A DNA stretch of 64,000 nt, from positions 1 to 64,000 of the forward strand of contig NZ_JADWYO010000003.1 of NCBI RefSeq assembly GCF_022414595.1. Direction: 5' to 3'. Source of the DNA: Streptomyces sp. MUM 203J (GTDB taxonomy: Bacteria > Actinomycetota > Actinomycetes > Streptomycetales > Streptomycetaceae). Under the pieces are notes generated by a model. The model did not search any database. It was not told where the DNA came from and was given only the letters and a program-made list of their open reading frames with translations. The position numbers were made by a program, and so were the translations under genes. Below, in pieces: positions 25,101 through 32,737 of the stretch (positions are counted from its first letter, which is position 1; every line of letters starts with the position of its first letter).

Positions 25101-26836
25101 CCGTCCGGTGCGCCGCCGTCCAGGTGGAGGGCGGTGATGCGGCCGTCCTGTGCGGTGAGCTTCAAGTGGTAGCCGCCGCTGTGCACGATGGACTGGGGGG
25201 TGCCCTCGGAGCCGTACTCGAAGGTGATCCAGTTGCCGTTGCGGTCGTCGATCTGTGTGAGGAGCGCGCGGGTGTCGTCCACGTCCGCGAAGTGCCGGAC
25301 CTGTGCCGTGTCCGGGTCCGTGATCGTGTAGCCGTCGTCGGCGTCGCGGGTCAGTGGCCAGCGCGGGCCGTGGCTCGGGAGGGTCGGGATCCCGGGGGCG
25401 GGGTGGGGGTATGCCAGGAGGAGGCCGTCCTCGGCGACGAACACCACGCCCTCCGCGTCGATCTCCAGGCGCTGGTCCACCGTGGACGACCAGGACGGGC
25501 CGAACCAGCGGCCCACGCGGTAGTCCGACGCCACACGGCGTCGGAAGACCAGTGGCAGCACGCCGGGGAGGGTGACATCGGTCTGGGGCAGGAACATGGC
25601 GCCGGTCGCCATGTCCACGGGGTCTGTGTTGCCCTTGTTGACCGCGTCGCCGGTGCGTGACGTCCTTGGACCGTCCACGCTTTCGCGGGCCGCGCCCTTG
25701 GCCGCGGACTCGGCGCCCCGCTTCGCGGCGCCCTTCGCGCCTGCCTTGGCGATGGTCTTGATCCCGCCCGCGCCCTTGGTGCCGATGAGTTCGGGGAGCA
25801 GGCGGCCGAAGAACTCGCTCGGGTCCTTCTTGGCCGCCTCCCAGGCGGACTTCAGGGCCTGGTCGGGGTGGGCGACCGTGGTGACCAGGCCCGACAGGGT
25901 CATGTTGATGTTCTTGTAGTACTCGGCGGGGTGCGTGAGGTTGTACGCGTCGACCGGGTTCATCGAGCGGAGGAAGTTGGTGATGCCGATCGTGCCCTTG
26001 GCGACGCCGCCCGCGAGGTGCATGGCCTCGACACCCTGCGCCATGCCGTGGTCCAGGATGTTGTTGAAGGCGCGTTCCGTGGCCGACGGGTCGGGGGCGT
26101 GGCGGAGGGCCGCCTTGACCGACTCGGCCGCCTTCTTCGCCGCCTCGTCGCGGGTCTTGCGGGCGGACTTCAGGATCTCCTGGGCCTGGTCGCGCTTCCC
26201 GTCGCCCGGGTCCTCGAAGGGCGGCGGCTTCGGGAGTGGGTCGTCCGTTGTGCGGGCCGCGTTGTAGGCGTCGACCTTCTCGTTGTACGCGTCCACCGCC
26301 TTCTTGGAGTCCTGGTCGCCCTCCTTGTAGAGGTCGATCGCCTCCTTCGCCTTGCCCTGGGCCGACGTCAGGGTCTTCGCGTACGTGTCCAGGGCCGCCG
26401 CCGCGTCTCCGAACGCGTCGGCCGCGTGCAGCCAGTCCTTGGGCAGCAGCGCGAACTTCTTGCGGAACGCCTCACCCGCCTCGCCCTGCCAGTGCGAGGA
26501 GTCCAGGCTCTTCAGCGCCTGGCCGACCATGTCGAAGGCGCTCTCGAAGTCGCGGAGGTTCTTCGTCGTGTCAGTGATCCTGGCGGGTCTGCCGTGGATC
26601 AGCTCGTCGGGCTGCTCGGTCTGGCCGAGCTGCTGCTCGTCCACCTTCGCGCCGAGCGACGACGCCGTCGCGTCGCCCCAGTCCTCGACCTTGTCCGCGA
26701 GGTCGTCCGCGCCGAGCCGCTCCAGGCCGCCGCCGACCTTGTCGGTGACGTAGTCGATGCCCTCGCCTGCCTTGCGCTTCGCGCCGGAGGCGATGTTCCC
26801 GAGGCCTGTGATCAGGCCGTCCAGCGCGTCTGTCAC
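22172..26836 (-). CDS. Polymorphic Rhs/YD-repeat toxin with WXG-like N-terminus
   Basis: This 1554-residue protein has three parts. Residues about 1-350 are helical with a WxG motif (SSHWQGEAGEAF, Trp116), as in type VII secretion substrates. A DUF6531 start (DPVDMATGAMFLPQTDV, about 405) leads into some 40 YD repeats (G-x-x-x-x-Y-D-x-x-G-R/N) and the Rhs core end RYLSPDPLGLTPAPNPATYV. The last 123 residues (22175-22543) are the toxin tip (KLNYLFNKG...HNSARARQNADQL, TETW-like EATWQITPDG), with lower GC and rare codons such as ATA and AGA. The Rhs shell encloses the toxin before delivery to competitors. Catalytic activity is unknown. Confidence 0.9.
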   Translation of the reverse strand: MTDALDGLITGLGNIASGAKRKAGEGIDYVTDKVGGGLERLGADDLADKVEDWGDATASSLGAKVDEQQLGQTEQPDELIHGRPARITDTTKNLRDFESAFDMVGQALKSLDSSHWQGEAGEAFRKKFALLPKDWLHAADAFGDAAAALDTYAKTLTSAQGKAKEAIDLYKEGDQDSKKAVDAYNEKVDAYNAARTTDDPLPKPPPFEDPGDGKRDQAQEILKSARKTRDEAAKKAAESVKAALRHAPDPSATERAFNNILDHGMAQGVEAMHLAGGVAKGTIGITNFLRSMNPVDAYNLTHPAEYYKNINMTLSGLVTTVAHPDQALKSAWEAAKKDPSEFFGRLLPELIGTKGAGGIKTIAKAGAKGAAKRGAESAAKGAARESVDGPRTSRTGDAVNKGNTDPVDMATGAMFLPQTDVTLPGVLPLVFRRRVASDYRVGRWFGPSWSSTVDQRLEIDAEGVVFVAEDGLLLAYPHPAPGIPTLPSHGPRWPLTRDADDGYTITDPDTAQVRHFADVDDTRALLTQIDDRNGNWITFEYGSEGTPQSIVHSGGYHLKLTAQDGRITALHLDGGAPDGQDQEILRYAYTDGRLTEVVNSSGLPLRFAYDDRGRVTSWTDRNGSRYDYAYDDQDRCVAEGGEAGHVALRLTYDETDPETGHRVTTTTTSSGDTRRFLIDEAHQVVAEIDPLGAVTRYERDRRNRLLAHTDPLGRTTRFEYDEEGNLTTAVRPDGRRSTAQHNAQGQPLRAVLPDGRVIRQSYDEKGNRTAVTDPTGTTTHFTYDERGAVTSVTDALGHTTTIHCDTKGLPLTITDPLGGTTRYARDAFGRPTAITDALGATTLLEWTPEGRLSRRTAPDGTTESWTYDGEGNCLTHTNAAGGVTLHEYTHFDLLKARTGPDGVRYEFTHDTELRLTEVLNPQGLTWTYSYDAAGNLTSETDFDDRTLTYEHDRAGTLKSRTNGLGETILYERNELGQIIRKDVAGQVTTYEYDVFDELAVAASPDATLTLLRDRHGRLLSEKVNDRELTYTYDQLGRRTGRTTPTGATSMWTYDAAGNRTELQTSGRRLTFAHDAAGRELSRHIGDTLTLTHAYDAAGRLASQQTATPTTPIQQRSYTYSPEGNLTSIEDRLSGTRRFTLDAAGRVTTVTAANWTERYAYDEAGNQIQASWPESHPGQESTGPRTYTGTRITRAGRIRYEHDAQGRVVLRQKPRLSRKPDTWHYEWDPEDRLTQVATPDGTVWRYAYDPLGRRISKERLSPDKKTTEEQTTFTWDGTTLCEQTTESPNFPHPIALTWDHKGLHPLTQTERLLSKDTPQEAIDTRFFTIITDLVGTPTELVDESGTLAWHTRTTLWGITTWASSSTTYTPLRFPGQYFDPETGLHYNYFRHYDPESARYLSPDPLGLTPAPNPATYVHNPHVWSDPLGLSPYVDEGKLNYLFNKGIKADEHNSARARQNADQLKSIGFDDTPASRQYVRQHLQEAAKNGFTKTFSNQWGNYGETHSVITGRWGMREAEATWQITPDGTLRLTTVIFKGGKWWTNITEEPTKANPQ

Positions 26837-27477
26837 TCGGTCTCCCAGGCTGGGCGCTTCGCTCGTTCCACTGCTTCGTCCGACGGCTTCAGAACCCCGC
26901 GCTGGGCCAGGTCGAGTGCCTCCCTCTCACGGTCGTCGACGATGCCGGCGCGGTTGAGGGAGTCGTACAGCTGGTGGTTGACGTCGTACGTCGTGTCGTT
27001 CCACGTCTGCTTCACCTCGGTGTGCGCCTCGCGGAACGAGTCGGCGCTCCAGTCCGCTCCGTCGTACGGGTTCTGCGTGCGGATCTGGTCCCAGCTCTTC
27101 GCCGTCACCTCGTCCTCGCCGGCGTTCGGGTTGCCGTTGAGGCCGTTCACGACGATCTTGAACGTGCCCTTCACGTACTGGTCCTGCTCGTGCAGCCCGC
27201 CGGCGCTCAGGCCGATGGCCGTCGCGATCCAGTTGCCGCGGTGCGTCAGGGCCCGTACGCCCCAGTCCCAGCGCCGGCAGAAGGTCCTGAACTCGGCGGC
27301 CAGCCCGTCGTGTCCCAGCTCCAGGCCGGACAGCGCCAGGTCGGCGAAGCCCCGGCCGGTCGAGGCCTCGCCGATCATGCCGAGGTCCTTGAGTTCCTGG
27401 TGCGCCTTGTTGATGCCGTCGGTGAGCGCTCTGACCACCGCCGGGGGCAGGGCGAGGTCCGGTTCCGTACTAGTCAT
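26833..27477 (-). CDS. Type VII effector-associated helical protein
   Basis: This 214-residue, largely α-helical protein (LPPAVVRALTDGINKAHQELK..., RRWDWGVRALTHRGNWIATAIG) overlaps the Rhs ATG by 4 nt. Its central helical hairpin and size resemble the WXG100-like partners or chaperones encoded before LXG/WXG toxins. Its stop overlaps the Rhs start and its start overlaps the SseB-like gene, so the three are translated as a unit. The partner role is inferred from position. Confidence 0.6.
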   Translation of the reverse strand: MTSTEPDLALPPAVVRALTDGINKAHQELKDLGMIGEASTGRGFADLALSGLELGHDGLAAEFRTFCRRWDWGVRALTHRGNWIATAIGLSAGGLHEQDQYVKGTFKIVVNGLNGNPNAGEDEVTAKSWDQIRTQNPYDGADWSADSFREAHTEVKQTWNDTTYDVNHQLYDSLNRAGIVDDREREALDLAQRGVLKPSDEAVERAKRPAWETE

Positions 27478-28024
27478 GCCGGTCCCCCGGGTTGTCGGTC
27501 GGTACGACTGCCGAATCCGGTACGACGCCCTCGACGGGCGGGAACAGGGCGCCGTCCTCGCTGCCCGCGTCCAGCGCCACGCCTGCCGGGACGTCCAGCA
27601 GCGGCACCATGGCGTCCAGCAGCCGGGCGCCCAGCACCGTGCGGTACTGCCACTCGCGGGACGCCTCCCCGCGTGCGTGGGCGAAGCGGGCCAGGGCCTC
27701 CTCGTGGGAGAAGGCGCAGATCCAGCGGACGCCGTTCTGGTCCGCCGTCCACAGGCCGCCGTCCGGGGTGAGCGGGACGAGGACCGGAGTGCGGCGGAAC
27801 TCGCCCAGGAGGGCGGCGAACTCGCGCCGGGCGGCGCTCAGGTCGTGTGGTGCGGGCTGGTCTGTGGCAGGTGCTGTGGGCGTGGGCGGGCCTGGTGGTT
27901 GCGGCTGCGGCTCCGGCGCGCCTGTCGGTTGCGGCTCCTGCTGCGGTGTGATCGCAGGCTGCTGCGGCTGCGGCTGTGTGTCCAGGTCCGCGAGCTTCGA
28001 GCGTATGGGTGGCTTGTCTCCCAT
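27470..28024 (-). CDS. SseB-domain protein
   Basis: This 184-residue protein has a Pro/Gln-rich N-terminal half (residues about 15-70) and a C-terminal SseB-like domain (AALLGEFRRTPVLVPLTPDGG, GVRWICAFSHEEALARFA). I chose the ATG at 28024 (MGDKPPIRSK) with AAGGG just upstream; the open frame extends 22 codons further without a site. It is first in the SseB-WXG-Rhs-immunity operon. SseB-domain proteins recur beside actinobacterial secreted toxins, but the role is not known to me. Confidence 0.7.
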   Translation of the reverse strand: MGDKPPIRSKLADLDTQPQPQQPAITPQQEPQPTGAPEPQPQPPGPPTPTAPATDQPAPHDLSAARREFAALLGEFRRTPVLVPLTPDGGLWTADQNGVRWICAFSHEEALARFAHARGEASREWQYRTVLGARLLDAMVPLLDVPAGVALDAGSEDGALFPPVEGVVPDSAVVPTDNPGDRHD

Positions 28025-28184
28025 GACCCTTGCACCCTCCCCGTGCTGAGTGTCTGTCGGATCATCACATGTGTGAGTTTTCAGGTGCAACGGCGGTCAT
28101 GGGCGTGCCGGTGAGGTCATCTGATGGTGGGCATGGATGCTGCCTAGACTGACGAAGGGTGGCCTCGGTGGAGGGTGGTTGACG

Positions 28185-29201
28185 GTGCGTAAGGTGTGGA
28201 TGGCCGGTGGGGTGGTCTTCGGGGCCTGTCTGAGTTTCGTCGCCTTGCTGGTGGTGGGGACCTACTCGGCCGCGGCCGGGATGTTCGGCGGGGGCGGGCC
28301 CGCCGGGGCGGGCGGGTCCGTGGGGCTGGCCAAGGGGGCCGTGCCGGCGGCGTACCAGGGGCTGGTGCAGCGGTGGGGGAACCTGTGTCCGGCCATCAAC
28401 CCCGCCCTGCTCGCCGCGCAGCTGTACCAGGAGAGCGGGTGGAATCCGCGGGCCGTCAGCCATGCCGACGCCCGGGGGATCGCCCAGTTCATCCCGGGCA
28501 CCTGGGCCAGTCACGGGATCGACGGGGACGGGGACGGGGACCGGGACATCTGGGATCCGGCCGATGCCATTCCGTCTGCTGCCTCCTACGACTGCGAGCT
28601 GGCCGGATACGTGCGGAAGGTTCCCGGGGACCCCACGAACAACATGCTCGCCGCCTACAACGCCGGGGCCTATCGGGTGATCAGGAGCGGCGGCGTGCCC
28701 GCGATCAGCGAGACGCAGAACTACGTGCGGATCATCCGGTCGCTGGAGAAGAGCTTCGCCCGGCCGGTCGGCCGGGTCGCGCCCTCGCGGCAGGCCGCCG
28801 GGGCCATCCACTACGCCCAGCAGAAGCTCGGCACGCCGTACCTGTGGGGCGGCGAGGGGACGGCCGCGCACGGGGGGCGGTTCGACTGCTCGGGGCTCAC
28901 CCAGGCCGCGTACCGCACGGTCGGGATCGAGCTGCCGCGGGTCGCCAACGACCAGTACAACGCCGGGCCCCATCCGGGGCGGGACGAGCTGCTGCCGGGA
29001 GATCTGGTCTTCTTCTCCGATGACCTGACGGACTCTCGGGCCATCCGCCACGTGGGCGTCTACGTGGGCGGCGGCTACATGATCAACGCCCCCTACACTG
29101 GCGCCGTCATCCGCTTCGACAAGATCGACACCCCTGACTATTTCGGGGCCACCCGGGTCACCGAGGACGGCGCCAAAGCCCTGCCCCGGCGGGACACCTG
29201 A
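28185..29201 (+). CDS. Bifunctional lytic transglycosylase / NlpC-P60 endopeptidase
   Basis: This peptidoglycan hydrolase has an N-terminal membrane anchor (VWMAGGVVFGACLSFVALLVV), an SLT lysozyme-like domain (INPALLAAQLYQESGWNPRAVSHADARG with the catalytic Glu, then MLAAYNAGAYRV) and a C-terminal C40 domain (GTPYLWGGEG, FDCSGLTQ with the catalytic Cys, IRHVGVYVGGG with the His). The GTG at 28185 gives 338 residues and has GGAGGG upstream; a TAGACT -10-like box at 28145-28150 argues against the ATG at 28137. Such VirB1-type enzymes open the wall for type IV systems. Confidence 0.92.
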   Translation: MRKVWMAGGVVFGACLSFVALLVVGTYSAAAGMFGGGGPAGAGGSVGLAKGAVPAAYQGLVQRWGNLCPAINPALLAAQLYQESGWNPRAVSHADARGIAQFIPGTWASHGIDGDGDGDRDIWDPADAIPSAASYDCELAGYVRKVPGDPTNNMLAAYNAGAYRVIRSGGVPAISETQNYVRIIRSLEKSFARPVGRVAPSRQAAGAIHYAQQKLGTPYLWGGEGTAAHGGRFDCSGLTQAAYRTVGIELPRVANDQYNAGPHPGRDELLPGDLVFFSDDLTDSRAIRHVGVYVGGGYMINAPYTGAVIRFDKIDTPDYFGATRVTEDGAKALPRRDT

Positions 29202-29334
29202 CGTCGTCACTCTTCGATAACGTCATGGTGATCATTCCGTGGAGAGCGGAACGTCCTGCTCAGGCGCGGCGTTCCCAGGACTGACACTGACCGCTCGCAC
29301 CGCAGTAGCAGCACAAGGCAAGGGGCCGCAGGAG

Positions 29335-30006
29335 ATGGTGGCTGGACTCGCTTCGAACGGCTCGAACCCCGACGTCGGCCTGCTCCACGACATCAACGGG
29401 CTCGCCAGGTCGGCCCCGGCCTGGTTCGACCGCGTCATGGAGTTCGTCGGGGAGTACGGCATCCTGCTCGGGCTCGTGCTGGTGGTGGTGTGGTGCTGGT
29501 GGAGCGTGCGGCGGCGCGGGACGCTGGAGGAGGCGGCGGGAGGTGTGGCCGCGGTGGCCTGGGCGCCGCTGGCCGCGGGGATCGCGGTGCTGGTGAACGT
29601 GCCGATCCGGGGGTTCGTGGAGCGGCCGCGTCCCTTTCTGGAGCATGACCGGATCGAGGTCCTCGTGGACGGCAAGACCGACTTCTCGTTCGTGAGCGAT
29701 CACGCGACCGTGGCGATGGCACTGGGAGTCGGGCTGTTCGTGGCGCACAAGCGGGCCGGGCTGGCGGCGATCGGGCTGGCGTTCGTGGAGGGCTTCTGCC
29801 GGGTGTACATGGGGGTGCACTACCCGACCGACGTGGTGGGTGGGTTCGCGCTCGGTACGGCGGTCGCACTGCTGCTGGCGCCGGTCGCGTTGGCGCTGCT
29901 GACGCGGTTGTTCACGGCGGTGGGAATGTCCGGGCGCGGAGGGCGGATCGTGCGGTCGCGGCGGGCGGGGGCGGTGGAGGCGGGGCCTCACGACCTGGCC
30001 GCGTAG
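29335..30006 (+). CDS. PAP2-family membrane phosphatase
   Basis: This protein of about 223 residues has five to six transmembrane helices and the three PAP2 motifs in order: IRGFVERPRPF (K/R-x6-RP), VSDHATVAM (xSxH) and CRVYMGVHYPTDVVGG (SR-x5-H-x3-D type, with Cys instead of Ser). It probably dephosphorylates a lipid such as undecaprenyl pyrophosphate or phosphatidate at the outer membrane face. I chose the ATG at 29335 (MVAGLASNGSN), with AAGGGG nearby, over the in-frame ATG at 29239. Confidence 0.9.
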   Translation: MVAGLASNGSNPDVGLLHDINGLARSAPAWFDRVMEFVGEYGILLGLVLVVVWCWWSVRRRGTLEEAAGGVAAVAWAPLAAGIAVLVNVPIRGFVERPRPFLEHDRIEVLVDGKTDFSFVSDHATVAMALGVGLFVAHKRAGLAAIGLAFVEGFCRVYMGVHYPTDVVGGFALGTAVALLLAPVALALLTRLFTAVGMSGRGGRIVRSRRAGAVEAGPHDLAA

Positions 30007-30044
30007 GGAACGGCGCGGTGCCTCAGGCCGCTGAGGCCGGGGTC

Positions 30045-30212
30045 TCAGGCCGTCGAGGCGGCGGCCGTCTCGTGGGCCGTGGCGTCCGTGCGGGCCCGTT
30101 CTCTGGAGCGTCTGGCCGGGCCCGTCCAGCCGCAGGTGCAGCGGGCCAGGGCGAAGGCGCCGCGTTCGGTGGTGGTCGTCCGGTGCGCGGAGGGCGCGTC
30201 CTGCGGGTGCAC
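30045..30212 (-). CDS. 55-residue protein with CxC motif
   Basis: A GTG at 30212 starts a 55-residue frame with strongly GC-rich third codon positions. The core RGAFALARCTCGWTGPARRS has a Cys-Thr-Cys-Gly-Trp motif, followed by the basic helix RERARTDATAHETAA. I recognise this as a type of small protein common in streptomycetes but know no function; the CxCGW motif suggests a half zinc ribbon. It converges with the PAP2 gene, 38 bp away. Confidence 0.7.
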   Translation of the reverse strand: MHPQDAPSAHRTTTTERGAFALARCTCGWTGPARRSRERARTDATAHETAAASTA

Positions 30213-30325
30213 GTGTCAACGGTACCGGGAATCCGCGCGCGTGACGGGGCGCCGTGAACGTCGTTAACCGGGGCGGGTGGGGGTCTCGGCAGGGTACGGC
30301 GAAGCGTGGGGCAGGCAGGCAGGCG

Positions 30326-31228
30326 ATGGCGGTGTGGAAGCGGGTACGGCAGCTCAGGACGTTCGGGGAGCGCGCGTGCGCGGCCGCCCTGGGACTCGCG
30401 GTCACCGCGGGGCTCGCCGGGTGCTCCGCGGCGGCCGACGCCATCACCGCGCCGGGCGCGGGCCCCGCCTCCGGCGGCGCCTCGCGGGGAGTCGCCGCCC
30501 GGGCCGTGACCGTCGACGGTGACGCCGCCCGGGACGCGGTACGGGGCGTGCCGGACGCGCTCGTACGGGCCGGGACGGCCAGGGCCGAGACGGCCGTGGA
30601 GATGGCCGCGGGCGGGACACGGCTGGCCATCAAGGGCACCGGGCGCTACGACTTCCGCACCAGGCAGGGGGAGCTTCGGGTCGTCCTGCCCGGGGAGGGC
30701 TCGGCTGACGGGAGGCCGAGGCCGATCACCGAGCTGTTCACGCCGGGCGCGCTGTACATGAAGAACCGGGGCGCCGGTGTTCCCGCAGACAAGTGGGTGC
30801 GGATCGACACGGGCACCGCCCGGGACGGCAACCTCGTGACCGGCGGTGCCACCGATCCCGCCGCCGCCGCCGAGCTGCTGCGGGCCGCCCGGGCCGTCAC
30901 GTACGTCGGCCAGGCCGAGGTCGCGGGCGTCCCCGTCAGCCACTACCGCGGCACCACCCACCTCGGGGACGCCGCCCGGGGCGCCGCACCCCCGGTGCGC
31001 GGCGCCCTCGCCGCGGCGGCGAAAGGGTTCGCCACGCCCACCGTGCCGTTCGACGCGTACCTCGACGACGCGGGGCGGCTGCGGAAGGTGCGCCACCGGT
31101 TCAGCTACGCGAACGAGGGGCGCGAGGTGGACGTGGCGTCGACGACGGTGCTGCACGGGTTCGGCGCCCCCGTCGCCGTACGGCTGCCGCCGAAGAAGGA
31201 CATCTATACGGGGACGGTCCAGGGCTGA
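30326..31228 (+). CDS. Putative lipoprotein
   Basis: This protein of about 300 residues has a signal peptide ending in the lipobox AGLAGCSAA. The mature part (about 260 residues) reads like the LppX/LprG or LolA-like clamshell folds of actinobacterial lipoproteins (GRYDFRTRQGELRVVLPG, LYMKNRG, KWVRIDTG, YLDDAGRLRKVRHRFSY). It may bind or carry a lipid at the cell surface. The ATG at 30326 is the best start, though its ribosome-binding site (AGGCAGGC) is weak; a GTG two codons later is an alternative. Confidence 0.82.
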   Translation: MAVWKRVRQLRTFGERACAAALGLAVTAGLAGCSAAADAITAPGAGPASGGASRGVAARAVTVDGDAARDAVRGVPDALVRAGTARAETAVEMAAGGTRLAIKGTGRYDFRTRQGELRVVLPGEGSADGRPRPITELFTPGALYMKNRGAGVPADKWVRIDTGTARDGNLVTGGATDPAAAAELLRAARAVTYVGQAEVAGVPVSHYRGTTHLGDAARGAAPPVRGALAAAAKGFATPTVPFDAYLDDAGRLRKVRHRFSYANEGREVDVASTTVLHGFGAPVAVRLPPKKDIYTGTVQG

Positions 31229-31294
31229 ACACGGCTGTGGGCCTCTGGGATGGTTGTGGAATGGCCCGGACGTGTCATGCGCGGTGCGTGGTCC

Positions 31295-31313
31295 GCTTCC
31301 TACTCTAGGAAGC
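31295..31313. repeat. Compact inverted repeat upstream of the 58-residue gene
   Basis: GCTTCCTA-CTC-TAGGAAGC is a perfect 8-bp inverted repeat with a 3-nt loop, located 29 bp before the GTG of the 58-residue gene. It could be an operator overlapping the promoter or a termination hairpin after the lipoprotein gene. Confidence 0.5.
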
Positions 31314-31341
31314 CGACATCGGCTGGAAGAGGTGAACGCAC

Positions 31342-31518
31342 GTGGCGAAGACGCTCTGTACGACGACCGTCCAGGACCACGTGGCGTTGGCCGAGATCGA
31401 GCTGTGCGGGGAGCTGATCATCGCCGCTTCGGCGGCGGAGGGGGAGCGGCTGAGCGTCGACCTGATCGACGAGGTGCTGAACGTGACGCCGGGTGAGGGC
31501 GGGGCAGGGGCCCAGTAG
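31342..31518 (+). CDS. Conserved-type 58-residue protein
   Basis: The GTG at 31342, with AGAGGTG 7 nt upstream, opens a 58-residue acidic frame (AKTLCTTTVQDHVALAEIEL, then CGELIIAASAAEGERLS, and DLIDEVLNV near the end). Third positions are strongly GC-rich. I recall very similar small proteins at the same place beside csoR in other streptomycetes. Function is unknown; two cysteines are present at positions 6 and 23. Confidence 0.75.
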   Translation: MAKTLCTTTVQDHVALAEIELCGELIIAASAAEGERLSVDLIDEVLNVTPGEGGAGAQ

Positions 31519-31564
31519 TCCGGCAGCGGAGTGCGGGCGGGCGGGCGCTCGCGGGGCGGGAGGC

Positions 31565-31918
31565 TCAGGTGCGCATCATGCGGGCGATCGCCTTGGTGGC
31601 CTCCTCCACCTTCGCGTCGATCTCGTCGCCCCCCTTGACCGCCGCGGACGCGACGCAGTGCCGCAGGTGCTCCTCCAGGAGCTGGAGGGCGAAGGACTGC
31701 AGGGCCTTCGTGGAGGCGGAGACCTGGGTCAGTATGTCGATGCAGTAGACGTCCTCGTCGACCATCCGCTGGAGCCCCCTGATCTGGCCCTCGATCCGGC
31801 GGAGGCGCTTGACGTGCTCGTCCTTCTGGTGGTGGTAGCCGTGCACCCCGTGATCGTGGTCACTCTGGGCCGCGGTGTGCTCCGGGACCGGAAGGCCGGC
31901 CGCCTCGGTGGTCGTCAT
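31565..31918 (-). CDS. csoR: Copper-sensing repressor CsoR
   Basis: This 117-residue DUF156 (CsoR/RcnR) protein shows the core HVKRLRRIEGQIRGLQRMV and the Cu(I) ligands Cys59 (VYCIDIL), His84 and Cys88 (EEHLRHCV). Their 25- and 4-residue spacing equals Cys36-His61-Cys65 of M. tuberculosis CsoR. The N-terminus is His-rich (HDHGVHGYHH). Apo-CsoR represses copper efflux genes; Cu(I) releases it. The ATG at 31918 has GGGAGG 6 nt upstream. A perfect operator lies directly upstream, implying autoregulation. No copper ATPase gene is in the window. Confidence 0.93.
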   Translation of the reverse strand: MTTTEAAGLPVPEHTAAQSDHDHGVHGYHHQKDEHVKRLRRIEGQIRGLQRMVDEDVYCIDILTQVSASTKALQSFALQLLEEHLRHCVASAAVKGGDEIDAKVEEATKAIARMMRT

Positions 31919-31945
31919 CTCGTCCTCCCGTTGTCCACAAAGGGG

Positions 31946-31968
31946 CATATACCCCTCGTGGGTATATG
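31946..31968. promoter_or_regulatory. CsoR operator (perfect inverted repeat)
   Basis: CATATACCC and GGGTATATG form a perfect 9-bp inverted repeat with a 5-nt spacer. It contains the TACCC...GGGTA pattern of CsoR operators and sits 28 bp upstream of the csoR start, overlapping a likely -10 (TATATG on the minus strand). Confidence 0.85.
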
Positions 31969-32109
31969 GTACCGATCCCCGCAGGATGCTGCGGGGCCGG
32001 TTCAGTTCACTGTGCCCGATGGGCGACACTGAAGAACGCCGCTTAGTCGTGGCCGGACGATGCGCCTAGCATCAGCCTGACCGAATTCCACGCACCCGAG
32101 GGATCCCAC

Positions 32110-32730
32110 GTGCGCTTCCGTCTGACCCCCAGGGAGACGAGCTTCTACGACATGTTCGCCGCATCCGCGGACAACATCGTCACCGGTGCGAAGCTCCTCA
32201 TGGAGCTGCTCGGAGCCGACACCTCGGCGCGGACCGAGATCGCCGAGCGGATGCGGGCGGCCGAGCACGCGGGGGACGACGCCACCCACGCGATCTTCCA
32301 CCAGCTGAACTCCTCCTTCATCACGCCGTTCGACCGTGAGGACATCTATGCCCTCGCCTCCTCGCTCGACGACATCATGGACTTCATGGAGGAGGCCGTC
32401 GACCTCGTCGTCCTCTACAACATCGAGGAACTGCCGAAGGGCGTCGAGCAGCAGATCGAGGTCCTCGCACGGGCGGCGGAGCTGACCGCCGAGGCCATGC
32501 CGCACCTGCGGACCATGACGGACCTCACCGAGTACTGGATCGAGGTCAACCGGCTGGAGAACCAGGCCGACCAGATCCACCGCAAACTGCTCGCCCACCT
32601 CTTCAACGGCAAGTACGACGCCATCGAGGTGCTGAAGCTGAAGCAGATCGTGGATGTCCTGGAAGAGGCGGCGGACGCCTTCGAGCACGTGGCGAACACG
32701 GTGGAGACCATCGCCGTCAAGGAGTCCTGA
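32110..32730 (+). CDS. PhoU-like DUF47 protein, partner of Pit
   Basis: This 206-residue all-helical protein of the DUF47/PhoU_div family has RFRLTPRETSFYDMFAASAD, the metal-binding-type motif ERMRAAEHAGDDATH, DREDIYALASSLDDIMDFMEEA and VNRLENQADQIHRKLLAHLF. Such proteins are encoded in front of Pit transporters and modulate them. It has a GTG start at 32110 and its stop lies 7 nt before the pit start, so the two form an operon. The -10-like TAGCAT at 32069 may be its promoter. No PHO box is visible upstream. Confidence 0.92.
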   Translation: MRFRLTPRETSFYDMFAASADNIVTGAKLLMELLGADTSARTEIAERMRAAEHAGDDATHAIFHQLNSSFITPFDREDIYALASSLDDIMDFMEEAVDLVVLYNIEELPKGVEQQIEVLARAAELTAEAMPHLRTMTDLTEYWIEVNRLENQADQIHRKLLAHLFNGKYDAIEVLKLKQIVDVLEEAADAFEHVANTVETIAVKES

Positions 32731-32737
32731 GCCTGCT

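Noticed and set aside
22172..26836. Several long plus-strand frames opposite the Rhs gene
   Set aside because: They mirror the YD-repeat coding sequence and have low-complexity Val/Gly/Arg composition.
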